Source of the DNA: Akkermansiaceae bacterium
GTDB taxonomy: Bacteria > Verrucomicrobiota > Verrucomicrobiia > Verrucomicrobiales > Akkermansiaceae
NCBI GenBank assembly: GCA_023301335.1
Contig: JALZVA010000197.1
Span: 1-17,853, forward strand
Length of the DNA: 17,853 bases
Direction of reading: 5' to 3'
Part shown: piece by piece, positions 7,078-15,082 of the stretch
Layout of the letters: every line of letters begins with the position of its first letter
Position numbering within the stretch: position 1 is the stretch's first letter
The notes under the pieces: model-generated
What the model saw: the letters and a program-made list of their open reading frames with translations, nothing else
Told to the model about the DNA's origin: nothing
The model's database searches: none
Made by a program: the position numbers and the translations under genes

Positions 7078-9825
7078 TTAACCTGTGGTTCTAAGTCCAG
7101 AGGCAATTGCGTTGATAGAGAGAAGAATCTTCGGGAATAAGGCTTCTGCCTCTACTTCCTTTTGAGCTTCTTTAAGGGCACGCCATTGCTTGAGGAGTTC
7201 GACCTGTTGTTTGTGAAGAAGCTGAAGGGGTTCTTCACGGATGTCTAATGTTTTACTCATGCGTGGACGGCGTTCTTTCATTTCGCCCCCGAGGAGTTCA
7301 GCAAGGAGCTCGGTGGTAAGAGTGAATTCGTCACCAATCAGGGTCATGAATTTCTCACGGAGACCGTCATCAGTGACCATACCAGCATAGAGTTTCATGA
7401 GCTCGTGGTTGGCACTGGCGAGGTTGGTTTCAACATTCATCAGGACATAGCGGACAAAGACGGAAGATTTAATTCCTTCTTTTAGTTGTGCGTAGTTTTC
7501 TGCGGAGCTTTCTTTAAGCTCTTTTAGTGCTGTTCCGACACCATACCAACCTGGGAAGTAGAAGCGTGACTGCGTCCATGAAAAGACCCATGGGATGGCG
7601 CGGAGGTCATCGAGAGAGAAGTCTTTCTTCCCCGTACGTCGTGATGGGCGCGAGCCAATACGAGAATTTTCCAGAGCATCGATAATGGTAGCCTCTCTGT
7701 AGAAAGAGATGAAGCCTTCTTCATTGAGGAAAGCTTGGTACTTCAGCTGTGAGTTCTTAGCGAGCTGCTCCATGAATGGGATACAGTGGTCCTCTTGTTT
7801 TTCTGTGCAGTGATGCTTTGCCGCAGTGTTAGCGACACTGGAGACAAGGAGTTCAGCATTATACGTGGCCTTATTCAGATTGGCATACTTTTGATAAATC
7901 GTTTCCCCTTGTTCGGTCATGCGGAAGTGCCCAGACATGGCCCCGTGAGGAAGGGCTGCCATGAACCATTTGGTAGGGCCCGCACCACGTGAAATAGTCC
8001 CGCCACGGCCGTGGAAGTACTCTAACTTGATTCCGTGTTTTGCTCCTAAACTGGACATATTTGTCTGTGCCTGGAAGAGTGCCCATTGTGCAGCCAAGAT
8101 ACCGCAGTCCTTGTTAGAGTCGGAGTAGCCAAGCATCACTTGCTGGACTTTACTCCCTTCGGAGAAGCGATAGTCGAGAGAGCGTTTGGTCATTTCATGA
8201 TCAAGGAATCCTGAAAGAAGGCGTTCGGAGGCGTTAAGATCCTCCATCGTTTCGTAGAGAGGGACTACTTCTAACTGAGAGACGAGACCATCTTTGGTAT
8301 TAATGAGTAGCCCAGCTTCACGCTGAAGGATGTAAACGACTAAGAGGTCGGAAACAGAACGGGTCATTGAGACAATTAAGGAACCAATTCCCTGCACACC
8401 GTGATTACCAATATGATCACCTAGGACGCGGTAACATGCGAGCACCGTATCAGCTTCTTCTCCAATGGACATTGTTCCGTGAGCAAAAGGACGTGATGAC
8501 TGAAGCTCTTCGGAGAGGAAGGCACAGCGTTTTTCTTCTGTCCAGTTGGCAAAGTTTTCTCCGTCATTGATACCTGCTGCTTCTAATAGCTGACTTACAG
8601 CATTATCGTGGAACTCAGAATTTTGGCGGATGTCGAGTGTGGCAAGATGGAAGCCGAACATGCCAAGCGTGCGGCGAACGGGGAGGACGTATTCATCAAC
8701 GAGTAAGTCACAGCTGATGCTGTGAAGAGTTTTCTCGATCAGTTCTAAGTCGTTATCTAGTTCGCTGGCGTTAGCGTAGCCACCATTACCTTGGATGTTT
8801 TCGTAAAGTTTACCACGCATCAAGTAGATGAGTTGGCGCCAAGGTTCGTTTCTATTCTTAGTGATGACAGAGGCACACCAGGAGGCGTCTGAAAGTTCCG
8901 TTTGGATAGAAGCAATACGTGCATTAAGTGCGGCAGGAACTTCGACAAATTCGTCGGAAAGTGGACAGTCAAAGGCAAGCTTCTTAAGGTTTTTACGGTG
9001 TAGAACGAAAGCATGGTAGCGTAGTTCTTTGAGATTGTTTTCAGTCACCTCAGAGGTGACAAGTGGGTGGCCATCACGGTCTCCACCGATCCATGTGCCG
9101 AAGGTGAGCTTTGGTAAGCTCTTTGGATCTTTAAGATTTTTGGAATCAAACCCAGCGAGTTCCCAAGCTTCAAGAAGGTGACGATCTTGATTAGTGAGGA
9201 CATTAGGGTAGATCTCACGGAGATAAAAGAGGGCGTTTCTGAGTTCTTGATTCAGATCCGGGCGAGTGAGGTGGATCTCTCCAGCGTTCCAGAGTGTTTC
9301 TAGGGCAACGGTGATACGCTTTTGAATACGTGCGCGCTCACGGTCTGTCTGTGGTACCTCACTGTGGACGAGTTCTTGGTAGATCGTGCGATGGCGCTCT
9401 CTGACTGTGGCACGCTTCGCTTCGGTTGGGTGTGCGGTGAGCACGGGCTCTACATGCACATCTTGGAAAATCTCAAGGATTTGCTCTTCAGTTAGGCCCT
9501 TGGATTTTAAATCTGTGAAAGTTTCAGCCCATAAGCCTCGAAGTGTTTCAGGACCTAAGTTTTTTTCTTTTTCTCTTCTGACAGAGGCTGCGACACGCTC
9601 TTCGACCATGTTGAGGAGCTGGAAACCGATAGAGTAAAGTTGCTGGATACCTTCTGGGGGAGTGGATGTAGGTAGCTCTCCTCGCCATGGGATGAATGAG
9701 ATAAGCTCTTTCTCTCCGATGCTTTCAAGTGCTTCGGCGAGTGCTCCAGTAAGCATGTTGAGGGTACTTTGAATTTGTTCAAAGCCCTGCTTTCTCAGAT
9801 CTTCTTTCGTCAGTGTTGCAGCCAT
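7078..9825 (-). CDS. ppc: Phosphoenolpyruvate carboxylase
   Basis: Cytosolic homotetrameric enzyme that carboxylates phosphoenolpyruvate with bicarbonate to oxaloacetate, refilling the TCA cycle. From the ATG at 9825 the product is 915 aa, slightly longer than E. coli Ppc (883). Landmarks: the catalytic His132 in VLTAHPTEAKR, GGDRDGHPLVT (247-257), VVPLYETMEDL (about 520-530), MLGYSDSNKD (564-573), the second signature FHGRGGTISRGAG (604-616), TEQGETI, and IGSRPSRR followed by LRAIPWVFSWTQSR. The C-terminus ends GLRTTG, matching the conserved terminal Gly needed for activity and allosteric control. The frame is open to a GTG at 9861, adding 12 proline-rich residues; I prefer the ATG at 9825 because the protein then begins like typical PEPCs. 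Neither start has a Shine-Dalgarno sequence. A TATATT box on the minus strand (9896-9901) could be its -10, but the -35 is poor. Confidence 0.97.
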   Translation of the reverse strand: MAATLTKEDLRKQGFEQIQSTLNMLTGALAEALESIGEKELISFIPWRGELPTSTPPEGIQQLYSIGFQLLNMVEERVAASVRREKEKNLGPETLRGLWAETFTDLKSKGLTEEQILEIFQDVHVEPVLTAHPTEAKRATVRERHRTIYQELVHSEVPQTDRERARIQKRITVALETLWNAGEIHLTRPDLNQELRNALFYLREIYPNVLTNQDRHLLEAWELAGFDSKNLKDPKSLPKLTFGTWIGGDRDGHPLVTSEVTENNLKELRYHAFVLHRKNLKKLAFDCPLSDEFVEVPAALNARIASIQTELSDASWCASVITKNRNEPWRQLIYLMRGKLYENIQGNGGYANASELDNDLELIEKTLHSISCDLLVDEYVLPVRRTLGMFGFHLATLDIRQNSEFHDNAVSQLLEAAGINDGENFANWTEEKRCAFLSEELQSSRPFAHGTMSIGEEADTVLACYRVLGDHIGNHGVQGIGSLIVSMTRSVSDLLVVYILQREAGLLINTKDGLVSQLEVVPLYETMEDLNASERLLSGFLDHEMTKRSLDYRFSEGSKVQQVMLGYSDSNKDCGILAAQWALFQAQTNMSSLGAKHGIKLEYFHGRGGTISRGAGPTKWFMAALPHGAMSGHFRMTEQGETIYQKYANLNKATYNAELLVSSVANTAAKHHCTEKQEDHCIPFMEQLAKNSQLKYQAFLNEEGFISFYREATIIDALENSRIGSRPSRRTGKKDFSLDDLRAIPWVFSWTQSRFYFPGWYGVGTALKELKESSAENYAQLKEGIKSSVFVRYVLMNVETNLASANHELMKLYAGMVTDDGLREKFMTLIGDEFTLTTELLAELLGGEMKERRPRMSKTLDIREEPLQLLHKQQVELLKQWRALKEAQKEVEAEALFPKILLSINAIASGLRTTG

Positions 9826-9960
9826 AGGGTGCGGAGGATAGGAGGTAAATGCTGAATCCACAATAGACTTTTACGAGAATTTTTGTGTCCTCTCAAATAT
9901 AACGAAATATTAGGCAGTTCAGCTTTACATAGAGGGCAGATCTCTCGTTTACTTTTTCCG

Positions 9961-11196
9961 ATGGAAGATCTGTTTGCAAATCTTGGTGAGCATGTAACCT
10001 TTTTTAAGAAAGTGGCACATTTTGATGCTTTTGGGACACAAACTCGAGTGGAGCATAAACAGATTTGTGGGGAATCAATCCCTTATTATATCAACGAATT
10101 TTGGACAGCGAAACAACGTGCTGGGCATTCGTTACATGAAGTTTCTTATCGTGCTTGTTTTAAGCCACAATTACCGCGATTTTTTATTGAGCGTCTGACG
10201 AAGCCTCAGGACATGGTCTATGACCCCTTTATGGGAAGGGGGACAACGCTGATGGAAGCGGCCTTAATGGGGAGAAATGTGGTAGGGAATGATGTGAACC
10301 CTTTGTCTCGCTTCCTCTGTCAACCAAGACTCTACCCGCCTCGTATGGAAGAGGTAACGGAACGGCTAAGTTCAATAGACTGGAATAAACCAATGGCTAT
10401 AGAACAAGGGGAGAGGGATGATTTAGAGCCGTTTTATCACCCTGAAACACTCACTCAGCTGCTATCGCTAAGAGGAGCATTCTTAGCAGAGGAGCAGGGA
10501 AACCATGTCGATGCATGGATCCGTATGGTGGCGACTAATCGCCTCACTGGGCATTCTCCAGGTTTTTTCTCTGTGTATACATTACCACCGAATCAGGCAG
10601 TGATACCAAAGAGACAGAGAATAATTAATGAAAAAAGGCAGCAAATACCAGAAGCGAAGAATGTAGCAGCGATCATTACTAAAAAATCAAAAGCCCTACT
10701 TTCTAAACTGTCGGAACAGGAAAGAGCTGGGCTGGCAGCAGTGCGGAGCACGTTCTTAACTGGGCAGGCAGATGCGGCGGAGGGCATAGCGTCAGAATCA
10801 GTGGATCTAGTGGTGACCTCTCCACCGTTTCTGGATGTGATCGACTACCGCACGGATAACTGGCTGCGCTGCTGGTTTAACGGTTTTGACTCGATGAGCC
10901 TTCCGATTTCACAGCTTCGGAAGCCTAAAGATTGGGTGGAAAAAATGAGTGATGTTTTTCTAGAGCTAAAGCGGGTCTTAAAGAAAGGTGGCTGGATTGC
11001 CTTTGAAGTGGGGGAAGTAGGTAAGGGTAAATTACTTTTAGAAGAATTGGTGGTGGAGGCTGCAATGTCGGCGGGATTACGTGCGCACGGTGTGCTCATT
11101 AATGACCAGGAGTTTACGAAGACGGCGAACTGCTGGGGGGTGGGAAATCAGAATAAAGGAACCAATACGAACCGAATCGTGATGCTCACAAAATAG
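9961..11196 (+). CDS. Orphan DNA methyltransferase (N4-cytosine/N6-adenine type)
   Basis: S-adenosylmethionine-dependent amino-methyltransferase of 411 aa. The SAM-binding motif I is DPFMGRGTT (88-96), followed by an acidic residue in GNDVNP (110-115). The catalytic motif IV is TSPPF (286-290), a variant of TSPPY/DPPY. Motif I comes first and about 190 residues separate it from motif IV, an alpha-like order with the probable target-recognition region in between. The C-terminus NKGTNTNRIVML (398-409) looks like a conserved strand-and-loop of this subfamily, from memory. No restriction endonuclease or specificity gene is adjacent, so it is probably solitary and used for epigenetic marking or acquired as an orphan. 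The ATG at 9961 is preferred; a GTG at 9883 would add 26 residues with no conserved look. It is divergent from ppc. An RNA-modifying role is a less likely alternative because no THUMP domain is present. Confidence 0.82.
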   Translation: MEDLFANLGEHVTFFKKVAHFDAFGTQTRVEHKQICGESIPYYINEFWTAKQRAGHSLHEVSYRACFKPQLPRFFIERLTKPQDMVYDPFMGRGTTLMEAALMGRNVVGNDVNPLSRFLCQPRLYPPRMEEVTERLSSIDWNKPMAIEQGERDDLEPFYHPETLTQLLSLRGAFLAEEQGNHVDAWIRMVATNRLTGHSPGFFSVYTLPPNQAVIPKRQRIINEKRQQIPEAKNVAAIITKKSKALLSKLSEQERAGLAAVRSTFLTGQADAAEGIASESVDLVVTSPPFLDVIDYRTDNWLRCWFNGFDSMSLPISQLRKPKDWVEKMSDVFLELKRVLKKGGWIAFEVGEVGKGKLLLEELVVEAAMSAGLRAHGVLINDQEFTKTANCWGVGNQNKGTNTNRIVMLTK

Positions 11197-11199
11197 TAA

Positions 11200-11229
11200 G
11201 TGAAACGAAAATTTTGCCAAAATTATAAT
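11200..11229 (+). promoter_or_regulatory. Candidate sigma70 promoter of the rhomboid gene
   Basis: A perfect TATAAT -10 box at 11224-11229 is preceded by GTGAAA (11200-11205, four of six matches to TTGACA) at 18-bp spacing. The start of transcription would be near 11236, giving a leader of about 28 nt before the ATG at 11264. The short inverted repeat TTGCC (11214-11218) and GGCAA (11231-11235) flanks the -10 box and could be chance. Confidence 0.4.
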
Positions 11230-11263
11230 AGGCAATTACTGGATTGGTGCGATAATTCTTCAG

Positions 11264-11887
11264 ATGAGAAACGTGGGACCACCACTTAAGAAAGAAAAAT
11301 TACTCAGCTTCGGAAGCTTGCTCGGCATCCTGCTGTTTTTATATGGAATAGAGCTAGTGGATCAATTGATCTTTAGCAGTTGGCTAGATCAGTGGGGGAT
11401 TTTTCCGCGTGAATTAGGTGGCTTAATAGGTATTCCACTCATGCCTTTTTTACACGGTGGTTTTGGGCACCTAATGGCAAACTCTCTGCCTTTCCTTATT
11501 CTTGGCTATATCGTGCTGAAAGCTGAGAAAGTGCATTTCATTCATGCCTCGGTGACGATCACTTTAGTGGGCGGCCTTGGGACTTGGTTGATTGGTCGTG
11601 GAGGTGTTCCGCATATCGGTGCCAGTGGGTTGATTTACGGATTTTTTGGCTATATCATGCTACGAGGATTCAGTGAACGAAGGATCAAGTGGATCCTTGC
11701 AGCTCTGATAGTAGGACTGTTTTATGGAGGGATGGTCTTCGGAGCGCTCCCGACGGTGGGAGCCGGAATCTCTTGGGAGGGGCACCTTTGTGGGATGCTC
11801 GCTGGTGCTTGGTTCGGGAGAAGTAGAGCTCTTGAGAGTAGGGCTAAACGAGCTATCCGCAGGCGATCAGCTCGTTTACCCTCTTAA
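11264..11887 (+). CDS. Rhomboid-family intramembrane serine protease
   Basis: Small (207 aa) polytopic membrane protease that cleaves within or beside transmembrane segments of substrates. The catalytic dyad is visible as Ser121 in GASG (119-122) and His174 in WEGHLCG (171-177). The HxxxN element, H69 and N73 in GHLMANS, supplies the oxyanion-site residues. About six hydrophobic helices are spread from residue 15 to 184, the minimal bacterial rhomboid core, and a strongly basic tail (RAKRAIRRRSAR) should lie in the cytoplasm. All catalytic elements are present, so I expect activity; substrates cannot be told from sequence. The gene has its own candidate promoter 67 bp after the methyltransferase gene. 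Its last 35 bp overlap the 3' end of the convergent YmdB-family gene. Confidence 0.92.
   Translation: MRNVGPPLKKEKLLSFGSLLGILLFLYGIELVDQLIFSSWLDQWGIFPRELGGLIGIPLMPFLHGGFGHLMANSLPFLILGYIVLKAEKVHFIHASVTITLVGGLGTWLIGRGGVPHIGASGLIYGFFGYIMLRGFSERRIKWILAALIVGLFYGGMVFGALPTVGAGISWEGHLCGMLAGAWFGRSRALESRAKRAIRRRSARLPS
11845..11878. repeat. Perfect 10-bp inverted repeat across the rhomboid/ymdB convergent overlap
   Basis: TAAACGAGCT (11845-11854) and AGCTCGTTTA (11869-11878) are perfect reverse complements around a 14-nt centre. The hairpin lies inside both coding sequences and includes the stop codon of the minus-strand gene (11853-11855). It has no T-tract on either side, so a standard intrinsic terminator is not supported. 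It could still pause polymerase or protect 3' ends on both strands. Confidence 0.6.
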
Positions 11888-12647
11888 TGTGGAGGGCTCG
11901 GCCTGTGCTTTCATCAATATCCACGATGCAGCCACAGAGCCGAACTGGACCTTTGGCAATAGGGAAGCGTGTGGGCATGCTGGACTTAAACCGCCACACA
12001 ACGGACTCCACACTTCTCCCTAGCACAGATAGATCAGGCCCACACATGCCCGCATCTGTAAGGTGGGCGGTGCCGTTGGGAAGGATCTTTTCATCCGCCG
12101 TCTGCACATGGGTGTGTGTACCGACCACTGCCGAGACGCTGCCGTCGAGGTGGTGCCCCATAGCGATCGTTTCACTCGTGGTCTCCGCATGGAAATCTAG
12201 AAAAATGACAGAAACGCCCTGCTGTTTTAATCTCTGCACTTCTTTTTCTACCTCAATAAAAGGGTTGGGTAGAGGGGGATTCATGAAGGTGTTCCCTTGG
12301 GCGTTAAGCACGGCAATTTTCCCCTTAGGAGTTTCAATGGTAGTGGAGCCACTACCTGGGGTTTCTTTAGGATAGTTCAACGGGCGAAGCAGTTGTGACT
12401 GCTCGTCAAAGTAGGTGTAAACTTCCTTCTGATCCCAAGCATGGTCTCCTGTGGTGATCACGTCCGCTCCTGCTGCGAAGAGTTTATCCGCAATCTTTGG
12501 AGTGATCCCTCTTCCTCCTGCACTGTTCTCTCCGTTAACGATCGTTGCGTCGATCTCATGCTCAGCCTTCAGCCTAGCTAGCTCCTGCATAACGGTATTA
12601 CGTCCTGGCTCCCCAACAATGTCTCCTAAAAATAAAATGCGTATCAC
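11853..12647 (-). CDS. YmdB-family metallophosphodiesterase (TIGR00282-like)
   Basis: Calcineurin-fold dinuclear-metal phosphodiesterase of 264 aa, matching B. subtilis YmdB in length and colinear with it from ILFLGD to the C-terminal VDID. YmdB hydrolyses 2',3'-cyclic nucleotides and affects biofilm development; the same activity here is inferred. Metal-site residues are D9 (GD), E40-N41 (NGEN), H153 (DFHAE), and H178 and H180 (GTHTHVQTAD). The family block MGNHTWD reads TGDHAWD (66-72), so the metal-bridging Asn is Asp68. The start is a GTG at 12647 without a Shine-Dalgarno sequence, placing the conserved first beta-strand at residue 2. It is divergent from the amidase operon and overlaps the rhomboid gene by 35 bp at its 3' end. 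Confidence 0.9.
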   Translation of the reverse strand: MIRILFLGDIVGEPGRNTVMQELARLKAEHEIDATIVNGENSAGGRGITPKIADKLFAAGADVITTGDHAWDQKEVYTYFDEQSQLLRPLNYPKETPGSGSTTIETPKGKIAVLNAQGNTFMNPPLPNPFIEVEKEVQRLKQQGVSVIFLDFHAETTSETIAMGHHLDGSVSAVVGTHTHVQTADEKILPNGTAHLTDAGMCGPDLSVLGRSVESVVWRFKSSMPTRFPIAKGPVRLCGCIVDIDESTGRALHIKRVNELIACG

Positions 12648-12722
12648 GGGGCTATATTTTTAAAGAATTGGGCTGGCGTAAAGGATGAATCGGATTTACT
12701 TATCAAGTAGTGAAAAATAAAA

Positions 12723-12726
12723 GAGG
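12723..12726 (+). promoter_or_regulatory. Shine-Dalgarno sequence deciding the ATG start at 12731
   Basis: GAGG, within AAGAGGA, lies 4 nt before the ATG at 12731. The alternative GTG at 12710 has no such site, so translation of the amidase probably begins at 12731. Confidence 0.6.
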
Positions 12727-12730
12727 ATCA

Positions 12731-14203
12731 ATGAGCAGATCTAAGGTATTGGAAGTCACCATTATCCTGATCATCCTTTCTGGTGCCTTTGTCTATCAAT
12801 ATATGCATAAGCGTGCAGCTGCTAGTGATACGTTGAATTTAGTTCAGGAGCCTTTACCCACGCTAAAGGAGCAGACCTTGAGTGATAGCTCAGAAGAAAC
12901 GACGGAAGCAGAGCGCCGTGCGGTGGCGGAGCCAAGTCGCCAAGACCAAGTGAAGCAATATGTTTCGGGGAGAAAAGTAGAGGATTTAAGGAAGTATAAC
13001 CCTCACGTTTCCTTACTTGGGGTAGCCCCCGACTGGGCAATGTTAGATCGCTACCAAGAAAGTATCACGAAGGAAGATTTTGAACGTCTGTTGACCTCCG
13101 TTTACACGGTGGGAGAGACATGGAGAGAGTGGATAGAGATACATGAAGATTATGCATTAATCGTGCAGAATGCAGAAGATGATGAGGTGGATCAATACCG
13201 TTTAACATTTTCTAAACAACCAGGAGTTAAGATTTCCCGGTTTTGGAGAAATCCTAATGAGTTAGGTCCTGCTCCAGAGGGTAAGCCACTGGATGGAATG
13301 GTGATTGCCATTGACCCTGGTCATATCGGTGGAGAGTGGGCTCAAATGGAGGAAAGAGATTTTGCAGTTAATGGAGACGAACCTGTTAGAGAAGGAGAGA
13401 TCACGTTACAGGTTGCCCAAATGCTCAAGCCTCAATTGGAACAGTTAGGTGCGGACGTTGTGCTGGTGAGGGATTCACTCGATCCCGTGAACCCAAAGCG
13501 ACCAGGGCATTACGCTCACGCTGCGTGGGTGGAGTTAGAGGGGAGGGGGTTTGTGCCGTCAGCTCCCGCTCTAGAAGAATTGAGGAACCGGATGTTCTAC
13601 CGTGCGGGTGAGGTTCGAGAACGTGCAAAAATTTTGAATACGATTATCCGTCCTGATCTCACACTCTGCTTACACTTTAATGCGAGCTCCTGGGGTGACC
13701 CTGAGAACCGTCAGTTAACAAATGAATCTCATTTTCATATCCTATTAAACGGTGCGTTTACCTCTGGTGAGTTAGCGAAAGACGACCATCGTTTCACCAT
13801 GCTAAAGAAAATCTTAACGCGTAGTCACGGAGAAGAGGCGGGAGTCTCTGCTGCCATCGCGGAGAGTTTCGTGGCCCTGTCTGGCTTGCCTGCGTATGAT
13901 TATGGAGAGTTAAGTATGCGTGCTAGAAAAATTAACGGGAACCCGTATCTGTGGGCGCGTAATTTACTGGCAAACGAGCTCTTTGATAGCCCTGTCGTCT
14001 ACATGGAACCATACGTGATGAATAGTAAGGTAGATTATGTGAGGCTTCAAATGGGCGACTACGAAGGAGAAAAAGAAGTTAATGGAGTGATGCGACCTTC
14101 TATTTTTAGAGAATACACCAAGGGGATGATAGACGGCTTAGTAATGTATTACACCGAGCAGCGAGGCACGAGGAAGGCTGAGGAACCCTCTACTTTTAAA
14201 TAA
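12731..14203 (+). CDS. Membrane-anchored N-acetylmuramoyl-L-alanine amidase (Amidase_3)
   Basis: Zinc amidase that cleaves the bond between MurNAc and the stem peptide of peptidoglycan, in the periplasm. The 490-aa product has an N-terminal signal anchor (about 8-24, TIILIILSGAF), a low-complexity acidic linker, and an unrecognised domain at about 90-165 with PDWAMLDRYQ. The Amidase_3 fold then begins at VIAIDPGHIGG. Zinc ligands are H198, E223 (EGEIT) and H315 (LHFNA), with catalytic Glu426 in YMEPYVMN. Two insertions, at about 250-305 and 325-420, separate these motifs and make the domain much larger than the usual 180-200 residues. I chose the ATG at 12731 because GAGG sits at 12723-12726; the GTG at 12710 would add seven residues. 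The SDR gene follows after 6 bp. Roles in daughter-cell separation or wall turnover are likely. Confidence 0.88.
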   Translation: MSRSKVLEVTIILIILSGAFVYQYMHKRAAASDTLNLVQEPLPTLKEQTLSDSSEETTEAERRAVAEPSRQDQVKQYVSGRKVEDLRKYNPHVSLLGVAPDWAMLDRYQESITKEDFERLLTSVYTVGETWREWIEIHEDYALIVQNAEDDEVDQYRLTFSKQPGVKISRFWRNPNELGPAPEGKPLDGMVIAIDPGHIGGEWAQMEERDFAVNGDEPVREGEITLQVAQMLKPQLEQLGADVVLVRDSLDPVNPKRPGHYAHAAWVELEGRGFVPSAPALEELRNRMFYRAGEVRERAKILNTIIRPDLTLCLHFNASSWGDPENRQLTNESHFHILLNGAFTSGELAKDDHRFTMLKKILTRSHGEEAGVSAAIAESFVALSGLPAYDYGELSMRARKINGNPYLWARNLLANELFDSPVVYMEPYVMNSKVDYVRLQMGDYEGEKEVNGVMRPSIFREYTKGMIDGLVMYYTEQRGTRKAEEPSTFK

Positions 14204-14209
14204 TAGAAA

Positions 14210-15052
14210 ATGACTATACAGGTGCGTAAAGTATGGATAGTAGGCTGTGGGTTCCTAGGGGAAGCAATAGCGGATAGATTTTTAGCGAAGGACTGGGAGG
14301 TGGTCAAAATTGGCAGGACCGCTGCCGAGGATATCGAGATTGCTGATGTGTCTGATATAGATTCTTTAAAAGAGTTGGAACAGAAATGTGGAACACCGGA
14401 GGTGGTGATCCACTGTGCGAGCTCTGGCCGAGGGGGGAAGGAAGCATACCAAAGGGTGTTTGAACAAGGTGCACAAAATTTGGTGAATGTATTCCCTAAC
14501 AGTCGCTTACTATTCACCTCAAGCTCCTCAGTCTATCCTCAAGTAGAAGGGGAGCTTGTGAATGAAATGGCAGATGCTCAGCCAGATAGGGAAACGGGAA
14601 AAATTCTACGTCGTGCGGAAAGTATTACCCTTGAGGCTGGAGGGACAGTTTTACGCCTATCAGGGATTTACGGAGAGGGACGTTCTGTGATCTTAAAAAA
14701 ATGGCTTAAAGGTGAGTCAAAGGTCGAAGAGGATGGTCGGAGAATACTTAATCAAATTCACCGCCGTGACGCAGCAAGTGCATTTCTCTTAGTAGCTGAA
14801 TCTCCTCAAGCTGGAGAAATTTTTAACGTGAGTGAGAGTCAGCCAAAGTCTCAGCTAGAAACCTTACAATACTTAGCCGAGCATTACGGAAAAGCACTCC
14901 CTGAGAGTGTCCCACGTGATCTTAACCGTAAGCGTGGCTGGACACATAAAATTGTCTGTAGCAAAAAGCTCCAAGCTCTCGGGTGGAGTCCACGCTATAA
15001 AACGTTCACAGATGCTGTGGAAGATATTGAGCAGACGCTCGATTTAAGTTAA
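14210..15052 (+). CDS. SDR-fold NAD(P)-binding protein, epimerase-like (YeeZ/COG0451 type)
   Basis: A 280-aa extended-SDR Rossmann protein. The dinucleotide-binding motif is GCGFLGEAIA (12-21), followed by the fourth-strand block VVIHCASSG (65-73) and the serine block LFTSSSSVYP (101-110). The usual catalytic YxxxK is absent: the aligned segment around 129-137 reads TGKILRRAE, so Tyr and Lys are Thr129 and Leu133. LRLSGIYGEGR (148-158) and the IHRRDAASAF block (183-192) are typical of the epimerase superfamily. A similar loss is, from memory, seen in YeeZ-like proteins, so it may act as a noncanonical reductase or only bind the cofactor. The gene starts 6 bp after the amidase stop and is probably translated from the same message, which hints at a wall or envelope-sugar role without proving it. 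Substrate unknown. Confidence 0.8.
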   Translation: MTIQVRKVWIVGCGFLGEAIADRFLAKDWEVVKIGRTAAEDIEIADVSDIDSLKELEQKCGTPEVVIHCASSGRGGKEAYQRVFEQGAQNLVNVFPNSRLLFTSSSSVYPQVEGELVNEMADAQPDRETGKILRRAESITLEAGGTVLRLSGIYGEGRSVILKKWLKGESKVEEDGRRILNQIHRRDAASAFLLVAESPQAGEIFNVSESQPKSQLETLQYLAEHYGKALPESVPRDLNRKRGWTHKIVCSKKLQALGWSPRYKTFTDAVEDIEQTLDLS

Positions 15053-15064
15053 GAAAAGTATTCT

Positions 15065-15082
15065 GAAAAATTGTTATTTTTC
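15065..15082. terminator. Candidate bidirectional AT-rich hairpin between the SDR and LON genes
   Basis: GAAAAAT (15065-15071) and ATTTTTC (15076-15082) form a perfect 7-bp stem with a 4-nt loop. The stop codon of the minus-strand LON-domain gene (15074-15076) lies in the loop and stem. The T-rich arm can act as a weak U-tract on either strand. The stem has a single G-C pair, so stability is low. Confidence 0.35.

Noticed and set aside
9826..9861. GTG start adding 12 residues to PEPC
   Set aside because: The added segment is proline-rich and unlike PEPC N-termini, and there is no ribosome site; kept only as an alternative.
11214..11235. TTGCC/GGCAA inverted repeat around the -10 box as an operator
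   Set aside because: Five-base arms with a 12-nt spacer are easily due to chance, and no regulator gene is nearby.
11887..12375. Plus-strand 162-codon open frame opposite the YmdB-family gene
   Set aside because: Entirely antisense to a strongly supported coding sequence with intact catalytic motifs; no domain signal of its own.
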